Shown here: one piece after another, positions 1 through 8,564 of the stretch | How positions within the stretch are numbered: position 1 is the first letter of the stretch | How the letters are laid out: the number at the start of each line of letters is the position of its first letter | Source: Rohdeia mirabilis | Lineage (GTDB): Bacteria > Planctomycetota > UBA1135 > GCA-002686595 | Assembly (NCBI GenBank): GCA_007750655.1 | Contig: CP036290.1 | Location: forward strand, 1,798,001-1,862,000 | Direction of reading: 5' to 3' | Length of the DNA stretch: 64,000 nucleotides | Position numbers and translations under genes: made by a program | Notes under the pieces: model-generated | The model's input: only the letters and a program-made list of their open reading frames with translations | The model's database searches: none | What the model was told of the DNA's origin: nothing

Positions 1-74
1 TCGTCCACGTCCACGCCGTGGATCCAGGCCTTGATGGGGGCGCGTCCGCTCTCGATGGTGACGGGTCCGCTCAT
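1..74 (-). CDS. rtcB: RtcB-type RNA ligase, N-terminal fragment
   Basis: Only the first 24 codons lie in the window; the gene runs off the left edge. Reading back from an ATG at 74, the peptide begins MSGPVTIESGRAPIKAWIHG, which resembles the start of RtcB 3'-phosphate/5'-OH RNA ligases (the APVKMW-GV region of the E. coli protein). RtcB joins RNA 2',3'-cyclic phosphate or 3'-phosphate ends to 5'-hydroxyl ends using GTP and Mn2+. The divergent neighbour is a clear RtcR, the usual activator of rtcB, which strongly supports the call despite the short fragment. No catalytic residue is visible. Confidence 0.75.
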   Translation of the reverse strand, partial: MSGPVTIESGRAPIKAWIHGVDVD

Positions 75-156
75 AGTGGTGCGAGGGGTGGGGGCCGGTG
101 GGCCGGGTGGAGTGGGGCGGCGGCCCGTGCGGGCGCGCCGATCGTGCCCCCTGCAA

Positions 157-171
157 GGCACCGGGTGTGCC
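157..171 (+). promoter_or_regulatory. possible sigma-54 -24/-12 element or RtcR palindrome
   Basis: In the rtcB/rtcR intergenic region, GGCAC at 157-161 is followed by GTGC at 167-170, giving GG-N10-GC, the spacing of a sigma-54 promoter. The -12 half is imperfect (GTGCC rather than TTGCA). GGCAC and GTGCC also form an inverted repeat with a 5-bp centre, so this may instead be an operator read from either strand. RtcR is a sigma-54 activator expected to drive rtcB. I could not find a better element facing rtcB. Confidence 0.25.
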
Positions 172-312
172 GCGAGCGGTGAGCGGTGGCGAAGAAGTGC
201 TTTCGAGGCGAGTGAAGTTTCGAACTGGAAAAGACTTACCGTCAATGGGCCCCTCCGCTCGACGCCCGGGCTCTAGCGTGGCCGCCCTGCTGGCGATGAG
301 AATCTCAGCTAG

Positions 313-1983
313 ATGACGCGCTCACAGGATACGAAGCGACCCGTGGCCGTGGTCGGCATCGTCGGGCACAAGCTCGACGGCAGCGGCCGCCGCAACCGTT
401 GGGACACCTGGCGACCGAGCGTCGCGATCGCCCAGCAGCCCGATCTGCTGGTCGCACGTTTCGACCTCTTGCACCTGCCCGGCGACGCGTCGCTGGCGGG
501 GATCGTGGCGCGGGACATCGCGCGCGTCTCGCCCGACACCCAGGTGGTGCGGCGCGAGCTTGCGATCGACGACCCGTGGGACCTCGAGGAGGTCTACGCG
601 GCGCTGTTCGACTTCGCGGTCGAACGCGACGTGGATCCCGAGGCCGAGGACCTGCTCGTGCACGTCTCGACCGGCACGCACATCTGGCAGATCTGTCTGT
701 TCCTGATGGTCGAGGCGCGGCTGTTGCCCGGACAGCTGCTCCAGATGCGTCCGCCCCAAGGAGGTGAGGGTATCGAGGGCGGCCACGCGCGCGTGGACCT
801 GGACCTGGCGCGCTACGACCGCATCGCGCGGCGCTTCGAGGAACAGCGGCGCGGCGCCACGTCGATGCTCAAGGCGGGCATCGCCACGCGCAACGCGCGG
901 TTCAACGCGCTGGTGGACGAGCTCGAGCGCGTGGCGGAGGGCTCGCGCGAACCGATCCTTTTGCTCGGACCGACCGGCGCGGGCAAGAGTCAGCTCGCGC
1001 GCCAGCTGTACGAGCTCAAGCGCGCGCGCCACGAACTCGGTGGACCGTTCGTCGAGGTGAACTGCGCGACGTTGCGCGGGGACGCTGCCTCGTCGGCGCT
1101 CTTCGGCCACGTGCGCGGCGCGTTCACCGGCGCCGAGTCCGCGCGCGAGGGACTTCTGCGCACGGCCGACGGTGGACTCCTGTTCCTGGACGAGATCGGC
1201 GAGCTGGGTCTCGACGAACAGGCGATGCTGCTGCGCGCGATCGAGGAGGGGACGTTCCTACCGGTGGGCGCGGACGCCACGGTCACCAGCCACTTCCAAC
1301 TCGTCTGCGGCACGAATCGCGACCTGGCCGAGGAGGTGCGGCGCGGGACGTTCCGCGACGACCTCCTGGCGCGCATCGACCTGTGGACGTTCCGGCTGCC
1401 GGCGCTGGCCGAGCGGCTCGAGGACCTCGAGCCCAACCTGGACCACGCGCTCGAGTCCGAGTCCCGTCGCCGCGGCGCGGTCGTGGCGCTGAACCGCGAG
1501 GCGCGCGAGCAGTTCCTCGCGTTCGCCACCGGTCCGCGCGGCGCCTGGACGCGCAACTTCCGCGACCTCAACGGCAGCGTGGCGCGGATGGCGACGCTGG
1601 CGCGGGCCGGCCGCATCGACCGGGCCGTGGTCGACGCCGAGATCGAGCGACTCGAGCGGGCCTGGTCCGGAGGAGCGGCGTTGCCTGTCGGGTCAGGTCT
1701 TGGAACGAGCGGTGCGGGATCGGGTCCGTCGCGCGTCGAGCGCCACCTGGGTGCGGCCGCGGCCGAGCTGGACCTCTTCGACCGCCTGCAGCTCGAGCAG
1801 GTGCTCATCGTCTGCGAGCGCTGCGCGACCCTGTCCGAGGCCGGCCGCCTGCTCTTCGACCGCTCGCGCGAGCGCCGCGCCAGCACGAACGACGCCGACC
1901 GCCTGCGCAAATTCCTCGTGCGGATGGGGGTCGAGCCGGGCGGGGTGTTGGCGGGGTCGAATCGGCCCAGCACGTCCGGTTGA
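313..1983 (+). CDS. rtcR: RtcR, sigma-54-dependent activator of RNA repair genes
   Basis: The 556-residue protein matches RtcR from end to end. The N-terminal part (about 10-180) is the CARF-type ligand domain, with conserved stretches such as LLVHVSTGTHIWQICLF (114-130); this domain is known to bind RNA ends bearing 2',3'-cyclic phosphate. The AAA+ domain follows, with Walker A GPTGAGKS (219-226), the sigma-54 contact loop GAFTGA (269-274) and Walker B LLFLDEIGE (289-297). The C-terminus has a Fis-like helix-turn-helix (LSEAGRLLF, then NDADRLRKFLVRMG). It is divergent from rtcB with 238 bp between the starts. The ATG at 313 fits the family's usual N-terminus, although no strong ribosome binding site precedes it. 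Length is close to the E. coli protein. Confidence 0.96.
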   Translation: MTRSQDTKRPVAVVGIVGHKLDGSGRRNRWDTWRPSVAIAQQPDLLVARFDLLHLPGDASLAGIVARDIARVSPDTQVVRRELAIDDPWDLEEVYAALFDFAVERDVDPEAEDLLVHVSTGTHIWQICLFLMVEARLLPGQLLQMRPPQGGEGIEGGHARVDLDLARYDRIARRFEEQRRGATSMLKAGIATRNARFNALVDELERVAEGSREPILLLGPTGAGKSQLARQLYELKRARHELGGPFVEVNCATLRGDAASSALFGHVRGAFTGAESAREGLLRTADGGLLFLDEIGELGLDEQAMLLRAIEEGTFLPVGADATVTSHFQLVCGTNRDLAEEVRRGTFRDDLLARIDLWTFRLPALAERLEDLEPNLDHALESESRRRGAVVALNREAREQFLAFATGPRGAWTRNFRDLNGSVARMATLARAGRIDRAVVDAEIERLERAWSGGAALPVGSGLGTSGAGSGPSRVERHLGAAAAELDLFDRLQLEQVLIVCERCATLSEAGRLLFDRSRERRASTNDADRLRKFLVRMGVEPGGVLAGSNRPSTSG

Positions 1984-2119
1984 CGGATTTCGGACCCGAA
2001 GCCCGCCCCGAAGCGTGTCAGGGATCGAGGTCCAGGGTGCGATGGTGCGGCGGCGCTCCCGCGTCACCACTTCGCGGCTCATCCCAGACCCGCGGACCAG
2101 GTGGCGCCTTCGCCTCCCG

Positions 2120-2779
2120 CTACTCCACCCGCGAGAACGTCACGAAGTACTCGCTCTCGGTGCTGTTGTTCGGGAGCACCATCGAGATCGTGAGGCGATC
2201 CCGGCCGACGCGTTGGTAGAGGATCGCGCGCGGGACGACGCCGGGGGCACCTTCGAAGCGCGCGTACTCGTTCGTCGACTCGACCAGCGTGTAGCTGGGG
2301 CGCGGGAGCGGGATCGCGCGCGCGCCGCGCACGTCGTAGCCGGTGACCTCGAGGATCGGCAGGCCGCCTTCGACCGGGTGCAGCACCATGTCCTGGTTGG
2401 GCGTGGTGACCTCGCCGCGTTCCTGGAAGTTGGTGGCGACGAGGAAGCCGTTCGCGTCCACGTCCCAGACCTCGAACTGGGTCGGCGCGCCGGAGTCCGC
2501 CGGTGCCGAGCCCGCACGCCAGGTCCCGACCAACCAGGTCAGGCGCTTCAGTTCGGGCGCGACGTCGTGGCTCGGGCGCGCCGGCTCCGGCCCGCTGCTG
2601 ACGCAGCTCGCGGCGAACAGTGCGAGCGCACCGCCGAGAATCCCCGCGCCCGCGCGCAGGAGGGCGCGGCGGCCCGGGCCCGGGCCGCGGTGTGCGGCCG
2701 CGCGCCGGCTCCGATCGCCGGCGGATCGATCACGGGTGCGGGGGGCGTGGACACTCGTGGTGGCGGTCGTGCGGCTCAT
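2120..2779 (-). CDS. Tat-type lipoprotein with DUF6265/lipocalin-like domain
   Basis: This 219-residue protein has an Arg-rich N-region ending in RRALLRAGAGILGG, a hydrophobic core and a lipobox AASC (about residues 56-59). That pattern suggests export by Tat or Sec followed by lipidation. The mature part starts with the motif LTWLVGTW and later has a PRAILYQRVGRDRL stretch, resembling the DUF6265 family of small beta-barrels of unknown ligand. Function is not known. It is convergent with rtcR and divergent from trmB, only 72 bp from that start. The first 25 or so residues before the RR are unusually long for a signal peptide, so a downstream start is possible. Confidence 0.6.
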   Translation of the reverse strand: MSRTTATTSVHAPRTRDRSAGDRSRRAAAHRGPGPGRRALLRAGAGILGGALALFAASCVSSGPEPARPSHDVAPELKRLTWLVGTWRAGSAPADSGAPTQFEVWDVDANGFLVATNFQERGEVTTPNQDMVLHPVEGGLPILEVTGYDVRGARAIPLPRPSYTLVESTNEYARFEGAPGVVPRAILYQRVGRDRLTISMVLPNNSTESEYFVTFSRVE

Positions 2780-2851
2780 GGCGGAGGAGGATAGGGCGGC
2801 TGTGGGTCGGATGGGAGCGCACAGGTGGCTATCGTGGTCCGCCGAACCGCC

Positions 2852-3493
2852 ATGCGACTCAAACGAACCCTCGTCACCGAACCCGTCGACTTCGCTCCGC
2901 CCGCCGTCGAGCCCGGCCGGACCCCGCCGCGCCTCGTGTGGAACGAGCTGTTCGAGCGGCCGGCCCCGGTCGAGCTCGAGATCGGCTCCGGCAAGGGCAC
3001 GTTCCTGGTCCAGGAGGCGGCGGCGCGGCCCGAGTCCAACTTCTTCGGCATCGAGTACATGAAGAAGTACTCGTACTACGGGGCCGATCGCTGCCGCCGG
3101 GCGGGCCTCTCGAACGTGCGCACCTTCGCGGGGGACGCCGTCGGGTTCGTGACCGATCGCATCCCCGACGCGTCGGTGCGGATCGTGCACGTCTACCACC
3201 CCGACCCGTGGCCGAAGGCGCGCCACCACAAGCGCCGCATCGTGCGCGCCGAGACGTTGGCGCAGTTCGAGCGCATCCTCGAGCCGGGTGGCGAGCTGCG
3301 CGTGGTGACCGACCACCCCGAGTACGCCGAGTGGATCGCAGGCGTGCTGGCCACGTCGTCGATGCCCGAGATCGCGTACACGCGGCCGGCGTCGGCGGGG
3401 GAGGACGAGCTCGTCGGGACGAACTTCGAGCGCAAGTACAAGCTGCGCGACGGGCGCCCGCTGTTCCCCTTCGCGCGGCGCAAGCAGGGCTGA
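2852..3493 (+). CDS. trmB: tRNA (guanine-N7)-methyltransferase
   Basis: The 213-residue protein is a TrmB-type SAM-dependent methyltransferase that makes m7G46 in tRNA variable loops. The SAM site is visible as ELEIGSGKGTFL, followed by the acidic FFGIEYMKKYSYYGADR segment, the characteristic HVYHPDPWPKARHHKRR loop that holds catalytic and tRNA-contacting residues, and GGELRVVTDHPEYAEW. Length is normal for bacterial TrmB. I chose the ATG at 2852 (MRLKRTLV); an in-frame GTG at 2825 would add nine residues that carry no family similarity. It stands alone between a divergent lipoprotein gene and the sigma factor operon. Confidence 0.93.
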   Translation: MRLKRTLVTEPVDFAPPAVEPGRTPPRLVWNELFERPAPVELEIGSGKGTFLVQEAAARPESNFFGIEYMKKYSYYGADRCRRAGLSNVRTFAGDAVGFVTDRIPDASVRIVHVYHPDPWPKARHHKRRIVRAETLAQFERILEPGGELRVVTDHPEYAEWIAGVLATSSMPEIAYTRPASAGEDELVGTNFERKYKLRDGRPLFPFARRKQG

Positions 3494-3612
3494 GGCCCCC
3501 TGGGCGCCCGTGGCTGCGGTCGCGACGGCGGCGCCCAACTATTCTCCCCGGCATTGGCGGGAGCGCGGCAGCATGTGCGTCCCCCCTCGGGAAGCTCGCT
3601 CCCGACCCTGCC

Positions 3613-4269
3613 ATGCCTCGAAACGACCAGGATCCCGCCTTGCGGGAGGACTCGGACGACACCCTCGCGCTCCGGCGCAACGGTGACGAGTCCTCGGACG
3701 CCGACCGCGCCGCGCAAGGGGAGACGCCGAAGCCGTGTCTCGCCGATCGCCTGCGCGCCGGTGAAATGGACGCCACGGGTGAGTTCTTCAGTCGCGTCTA
3801 CGCCGAGCTCCACCGCATCGCGCGCTCCCACATGGCGCAACAGGGCGGCGCCCACACGCTGCAGCCCACGGCGCTGGTCCACGAGGTCTATCTGAAGCTC
3901 GCGGGGAAGGGCGATCGGATCGACGACGAGGCGCACTTTCTGAACCTGGCCGCGCGCGCCATGCGCCAGGTCCTCGTCGACCACGCGCGCCGTCGCAACG
4001 CGCAGTCCCGTCGACCGGGCGGTGAGCGCGTGCCGCTCGATGCCCTCGTCGAGGCCTACGAAGAGCACACGGGCGACTTGCTCGAACTCGAAGACATGCT
4101 GATGGCACTCGAGCAGGTCGATCCCGAGCTCGTGCAGATGGTCGAGCTGCGCTTCTACGCGGGTCGCACCACGAGCGAGATCGCCGACGTGCTCGGGCGC
4201 TCGATGCGCGACGTCGAGCGGCGTTGGGAGATGACGCGCCGCATCGTGAGCCGGGAGCTGGAGCGATGA
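3613..4269 (+). CDS. ECF-type RNA polymerase sigma factor (planctomycete class)
   Basis: This 218-residue protein belongs to the ECF-like sigma class abundant in planctomycetes (the X6-type family). After a low-complexity acidic N-terminus of about 45 residues comes region 2, with the typical ELHRIARSHMAQQ and HTLQPTALVHEVYLKL segments and the NLAARAMRQVLVDHARRR helix. Region 4 follows with VELRFYAGRTTSEIADVLG, a helix-turn-helix that would contact the -35 element. Its stop overlaps the start of the kinase gene by four bases (ATGA at 4266-4269), so the two are translationally coupled and probably form one signalling unit in which the kinase acts with the sigma factor. A TATTCT at 3540-3545 may be its -10 but lacks a matching -35. 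Confidence 0.9.
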   Translation: MPRNDQDPALREDSDDTLALRRNGDESSDADRAAQGETPKPCLADRLRAGEMDATGEFFSRVYAELHRIARSHMAQQGGAHTLQPTALVHEVYLKLAGKGDRIDDEAHFLNLAARAMRQVLVDHARRRNAQSRRPGGERVPLDALVEAYEEHTGDLLELEDMLMALEQVDPELVQMVELRFYAGRTTSEIADVLGRSMRDVERRWEMTRRIVSRELER

Positions 4270-6557
4270 GCGGCGCGCGCGATCCCGAACGACTGGCCCG
4301 ACTGCTCGCTCTGTACGAACGGGCCGTCGAGCTCGAGGACTCCGAACGCGAGGCGTTCCTCGAGTCCGCCTGCGGAGACGATCCGACGCTGCGGCTCGAA
4401 CTCGAGGTGCTGCTCGCGGACGACGGATCCGGGTCCTCGCGCTTCCTCGAGCCGCCGGGCATGCCGAGCCACGGATCCAAGCCGGGCACGGGGTCGGGCG
4501 CTCTCGATCCGAAGCGGAAGGGCACGGACGCGGGCGCGGTGCCGTTCCAACTGGGACCCTTCGACCTGGTCAGCGAGCTCGGCCGAGGTTCGTCCGGCGT
4601 GGTCTACCTGGCGAGCGAGCGCTCGCTCGGCCGCCAGGTCGCGCTGAAGGTCCTCTCGACGAACGTCACCACGACCCGCGACCAGGTCGAGCGTTTCCAC
4701 CGCGAGGCGCAGGCCGTCGCGAAGCTCGACCACCCGGGCATCGTCCGCATCCACTCGGACGGTGTCGAGGGCGCGAACCACTGGTTCGCGATGGAGTACG
4801 TCGAGGGCCGCGACCTGGCCCGTGAGGTCGAGCTGCAGCGGCTCGTCTCCGTCCTGCCCGGCGAACAGCCGATCCTGCCTCGTCCCGGCGAGCGCGACCA
4901 CGCCGCGCGCGTGGCCGAGCTCGTCGCGCGCGTCGCCCGAGCGCTGCACGCCGCACACCGGGCCGGGATCGTCCACCGCGACGTGAAGCCCAGCAACATC
5001 CTCCTCGGCGCGGACGGATCGGTGCGCGTGGCCGACTTCGGGCTCGCGCGCGACGCCGCCTTCGGGTCGGTCAGCGCGACGGGCGACGTGGCGGGAACGC
5101 CGCACTACATGAGCCCCGAGCAGGCGCGGGTCGAGCGCGCGTCCGTCGACCACCGCACGGACGTGTACTCGCTCGGTGTGGTGCTCTACGAACTGTGCAC
5201 GCTGCGGCGTCCGTTCGAGGGCAAGACGGTGCTGGCGATCTTCGACAAGATCCGCTCGGGCGAGCCGGCCTCCGTCCGCGATCTCAATCCCGACGTGCCG
5301 CGCGATCTCGAGACCATCTGCGCCAAGGCGATGGCCAAGCTCGCGGCGGACCGCTACGAGTCCGCCGAAGCGCTGGCCGAGGACCTCGAGCGCTTCCTCG
5401 CGCACGAGGCGATCCATGCGCGGGCCCAAACTCCGGTGGACCGCTTGGTGCGCTGGGGGCGCCGCCACGCCGGGAAGATCGGGACGGCGGCGCTGGTGCT
5501 CGCGGCGCTCGCGACCGTGGCGATCTCGGCCCAGCGGATCGCGCTCGCCGGGCGTCTCGGCGAGGTGCGCGTCGAGGTGCGCGACGCGCTCGGGCGTTCG
5601 CTCGAGGGCGAGGTGAGCATCCGCTCGATCGATCGCGTCACGGGCATTCCCGGCCGGCCGCTGCCGCTCGGACCCCTGCCGCTGCCGGGTGCGACGGTCG
5701 AGCCCGGCTACTACCGCATCGTGGCGTCGATCGATGGTGTCGGAGAGCGCACCTACACGCGCTGGGTCCCGGGTGGCGACACGACGGTCGTCGAGGGGCT
5801 CGTCCGGAACCTCGAGCGCGCGCCCGGTGCGGCGCCCGACCCTTCGGCGCCCAGTCCGATGGTCCTGGTCGAAGCGGGCACCGTCGGACCCGAGGACCGC
5901 AGTCCGTCGATCCCCGTCCACAACATGGCGGTCGACGTGCAGGCGTTCGAGCTCGACGTGCACGAGGTGACGAACGCGCAGTACCGGGCGTTCCTGCGGG
6001 CGACCGGGCGTCGCGCGCCACCGCACTGGAAGGAGCTCGGCGTCGAGCACGACGCGCTGCCGGTCGTCAACATCACGTGCAGCGATGCGGTCGCCTATGC
6101 GGAGTGGGCGGGCAAGCGCTTGCCGACCTACGTGGAGTGGCTGCTCGCCGCGCGCGGTTCCGAAGGACGCCGGTACCCGTGGGGCGACGACGAACCCCTG
6201 CGCGGTGTCGTCGGTCGCGCGCCGATGCCGCTCACGACCGAGCAGCGTCGCGCCGGCTACTTCGAGCACGTGCGCCCTCCGGGGTCCGACCCCTCGGCGG
6301 CGACGCCGAGCGGCATCCAGGATCTCTTCGGCAACGTCGCGGAGTGGACGGAGTCGCCCGTCGCGATGCCGGTGGAACGCGAGGGCCAGCGCGTCTACGA
6401 GCCGCTCGGTCCGCACACGCGGCTCGTGGCGGGGTCCTACTGGGCCGCCGGCGACGCACTCGTCCCGCCCGACCTGCTCCACCCGATGATCCACCTCGAC
6501 GGTCCTGTCGCCGCCGGGTTCACGACCGGGTTCCGCTGTGCGCGGGACCTCCCCTGA
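4266..6557 (+). CDS. membrane Ser/Thr protein kinase with C-terminal FGE-sulfatase-like domain
   Basis: The 763-residue protein has an N-terminal helical segment (1-60) and a Hanks-type kinase domain (about 99-385) with glycine loop GRGSSG (106-111), catalytic Lys128 in VALKVL, HRD at 237-239, DFG at 257-259 and SPEQ in the activation segment, so it should be active. One membrane helix lies near 403-422. The remainder is predicted to lie outside the cytoplasm and ends in a formylglycine-generating-enzyme/SUMF1 fold (about 530-763), with the landmarks HEVTNAQYRAFL, RLPTYVEWLLAARG, YPWGDDEP, DLFGNVAEWTE and GFRCARD. In such receptors the FGE-like fold is thought to be a sensor rather than an enzyme. 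The start overlaps the sigma factor stop (ATGA). Confidence 0.93.
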   Translation: MSGARDPERLARLLALYERAVELEDSEREAFLESACGDDPTLRLELEVLLADDGSGSSRFLEPPGMPSHGSKPGTGSGALDPKRKGTDAGAVPFQLGPFDLVSELGRGSSGVVYLASERSLGRQVALKVLSTNVTTTRDQVERFHREAQAVAKLDHPGIVRIHSDGVEGANHWFAMEYVEGRDLAREVELQRLVSVLPGEQPILPRPGERDHAARVAELVARVARALHAAHRAGIVHRDVKPSNILLGADGSVRVADFGLARDAAFGSVSATGDVAGTPHYMSPEQARVERASVDHRTDVYSLGVVLYELCTLRRPFEGKTVLAIFDKIRSGEPASVRDLNPDVPRDLETICAKAMAKLAADRYESAEALAEDLERFLAHEAIHARAQTPVDRLVRWGRRHAGKIGTAALVLAALATVAISAQRIALAGRLGEVRVEVRDALGRSLEGEVSIRSIDRVTGIPGRPLPLGPLPLPGATVEPGYYRIVASIDGVGERTYTRWVPGGDTTVVEGLVRNLERAPGAAPDPSAPSPMVLVEAGTVGPEDRSPSIPVHNMAVDVQAFELDVHEVTNAQYRAFLRATGRRAPPHWKELGVEHDALPVVNITCSDAVAYAEWAGKRLPTYVEWLLAARGSEGRRYPWGDDEPLRGVVGRAPMPLTTEQRRAGYFEHVRPPGSDPSAATPSGIQDLFGNVAEWTESPVAMPVEREGQRVYEPLGPHTRLVAGSYWAAGDALVPPDLLHPMIHLDGPVAAGFTTGFRCARDLP

Positions 6558-6604
6558 CCCCCTCTCGCGAGAGTCGCTCGCGAGAACAGCCCCCGAACCT
6601 GTCA

Positions 6605-7150
6605 ATGGGTACGAAGAACACGAAGAAGACCGAGCCGAAGACCAAGTCGTCCGCAGCGCGCGGGCTCGCTCCCGATCCGAGGTTCGCGCAGGTCGGCGTG
6701 GCGACGTCGCTGCGAGCCCAGCTCGCCGCGTCGGGCGTCGTGGCGAACGTCGAAGTCGTCGCCAGCCCCCGTCGCCGGGCGAGCGACCCGCCGCCCACCG
6801 GTCCGATCGCGCAGGAACTGGCGCTGTTCCGAGATCGGTTGAACGAGGTCGGGCCCTCGAAGGCGCTGCGCTCGGCCCATCGCGTGGACAATGCGAGCCA
6901 CCTGCACGACTGCCTCATGCGCAAGTTCAACGCCGTCATCGACCAGTACGGCATCGGCGCCGTGCTCTCGTTCGACGACCAGGAACCGCTCGAACTGTTG
7001 CACTACATCGACCCCGGCAACCCCGACAACTGGTACCGCATCCGAGGGACCGGCAGCTACGGCGGAAACGTCTACGAGGTCGAGCTCGACGACGGGTCGT
7101 TCCAGTCGTTGGCGATCCAGTACGTCGGCGCACCGAACACGGTTTCCTGA
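6605..7150 (+). CDS. unrecognised 181-residue protein
   Basis: I do not recognise this protein. It opens with a Lys/Thr-rich stretch (MGTKNTKKTEPKTKSS) and a disordered segment up to about residue 75. The rest looks folded, with RSAHRVDNASHLHDCLMRKF followed by short, evenly charged segments containing YGIGAVLSFDD, YIDPGNPDNWYRIRG and NVYEVELDDGS. There is no signal peptide or membrane segment, so it is probably cytoplasmic. It lies 47 bp after the kinase gene and one base before the next gene, so it is likely in the same operon and could be a partner or substrate of the kinase; that role is inference from position only. Confidence 0.65.
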   Translation: MGTKNTKKTEPKTKSSAARGLAPDPRFAQVGVATSLRAQLAASGVVANVEVVASPRRRASDPPPTGPIAQELALFRDRLNEVGPSKALRSAHRVDNASHLHDCLMRKFNAVIDQYGIGAVLSFDDQEPLELLHYIDPGNPDNWYRIRGTGSYGGNVYEVELDDGSFQSLAIQYVGAPNTVS

Positions 7151-7151
7151 C

Positions 7152-8534
7152 ATGACGGACGAGAGTGCACGACGCTGGCGCATCGAGTCCGCCACGCTCG
7201 GCGGCACGGACACGCTGATCCTGCGCTTCGCCAGCACGCGAGCTCGGGTGCTCCACGGAAGGGTGACGTTCGTTCCCCTGTCGGACGAGGATGGGGCGGA
7301 GAGCGAAGGTGCGGTGCGCGCCGGGACGGTGACGACCACGCTCTCCATCCTGGACGGGGTCGCCTTCGCTCGCACTCCCACCGCGATCGTGTCGGGCACC
7401 TACGAGATCGAGATCGATGCGGTCTCCTCCGACGGTGCCGCGATCCTGGGTGCGGTCGTTCTCCTCGCGCCCGTGGTCGGAGTGCGGCAGCCGATCGTGC
7501 GGCGCCTCCCCGCCGTGGCCGTTCCCGACTGGATCGTCGATCGAGACGGCTTCCGCGAGCGGTTCGGACCCGTCGGTGCGCGCCGTTTCGAGGCATTCGC
7601 CGTACCAGTGTACGAGATCGAGGCCGCGGTCGATCTCGGCGCCGAAGTGATCGCCGCCTCGTTGACGAGCATCCTCGACGGGCTGCTTCTCGTGAACGAG
7701 GACGCGGCGCGCGTCAAGGCTCTGGAGGTCGCGTGCGCGGCCGGTCGCTACTTCGCCGAGGTCGACATGCGCTCCTCGAAGCCGTTCGTGCCCGGAGACC
7801 TACCGGAGGGCGTCGTCTCGAACGGCCGCGACAAGCTCGAGGATCGCATCAACGAGCGCGCGGTCTACGGTGTGGCCGGGCAGTCTTGGAAGGCTGTCGA
7901 ACCATCGGGGCCGACGATGATCGGCCTCTTGAAGTTCTGCGACAGGACGACCGAGGTCTTCGCGCAGGCCGAGAAGTCGCACCTGGTGGATCCCGGCGAC
8001 GGAGTCGACGCGTTCGAGTGGGCCTACGAGCTCTTCGTGTCGGGCCGACTTGCGGTGGCGCACCCGCACGAGTTCGTCCACCGCGTGGTCATGGCGCGCG
8101 GCGCGCCCGACGGCACGCCGTTCCTGCTCTTCGCGGAACTCGCCTCGCTCTGCCTCGACCTGGGGACCGACGACACGTTCTGGATGCCGCGCTTCGAGCA
8201 CCTCGTGCGCGCCGCGATCCTGTTCCACGCGCACCCGGCCACCGACGCAGCGGTCGTCCAGGAACTCGGGCACCCCGAGGCGGACCCGATGGACCTGTAC
8301 GCGTTCTACGACGGCAAGCACATCGCGATGCGCACCGTGTTCGAGCTGCGCCGGACCCACGGCGAAGTGCTCGACGCGCTCGCGCCCGACGAGCGCAGGA
8401 AGCTGCTCGAGGACGCGTTCACGTGGATCGCGGGGAAGATCGTCGGTGCTTCGGGTGGTTCGCCGACGGGCACGGGTGTGCCGTTGGTGCTCGAGCCCAA
8501 GCTGTTCCTACCGGGTCAGCTCGCAGCGAGCTGA
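7152..8534 (+). CDS. unrecognised 460-residue protein
   Basis: I do not recognise this protein. Residues 1-110 look like a beta-rich domain (alternating hydrophobic strands such as TTTLSILDG and GTYEIEIDAV). The middle and C-terminal parts look helical, with WAYELFVSGRLAVAHPHEFV, LLFAELASLCLDLG and FEHLVRAAILFHAHPAT as notable segments. No signal peptide, membrane helix, or known catalytic motif is evident. The ATG at 7152 comes one base after the preceding stop, so the two are almost certainly co-transcribed. It is convergent with the addA-like gene, with 30 bp between the stops. Confidence 0.7.
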   Translation: MTDESARRWRIESATLGGTDTLILRFASTRARVLHGRVTFVPLSDEDGAESEGAVRAGTVTTTLSILDGVAFARTPTAIVSGTYEIEIDAVSSDGAAILGAVVLLAPVVGVRQPIVRRLPAVAVPDWIVDRDGFRERFGPVGARRFEAFAVPVYEIEAAVDLGAEVIAASLTSILDGLLLVNEDAARVKALEVACAAGRYFAEVDMRSSKPFVPGDLPEGVVSNGRDKLEDRINERAVYGVAGQSWKAVEPSGPTMIGLLKFCDRTTEVFAQAEKSHLVDPGDGVDAFEWAYELFVSGRLAVAHPHEFVHRVVMARGAPDGTPFLLFAELASLCLDLGTDDTFWMPRFEHLVRAAILFHAHPATDAAVVQELGHPEADPMDLYAFYDGKHIAMRTVFELRRTHGEVLDALAPDERRKLLEDAFTWIAGKIVGASGGSPTGTGVPLVLEPKLFLPGQLAAS

Positions 8535-8564
8535 CTCGCGCCGTCGGGCGTCACCGCCGCACCG

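Noticed and set aside
75..312. A sigma-54 promoter facing rtcB on the minus strand
   Set aside because: No GG-N10-GC arrangement with a good TTGC half was found in that orientation apart from the palindrome already listed.
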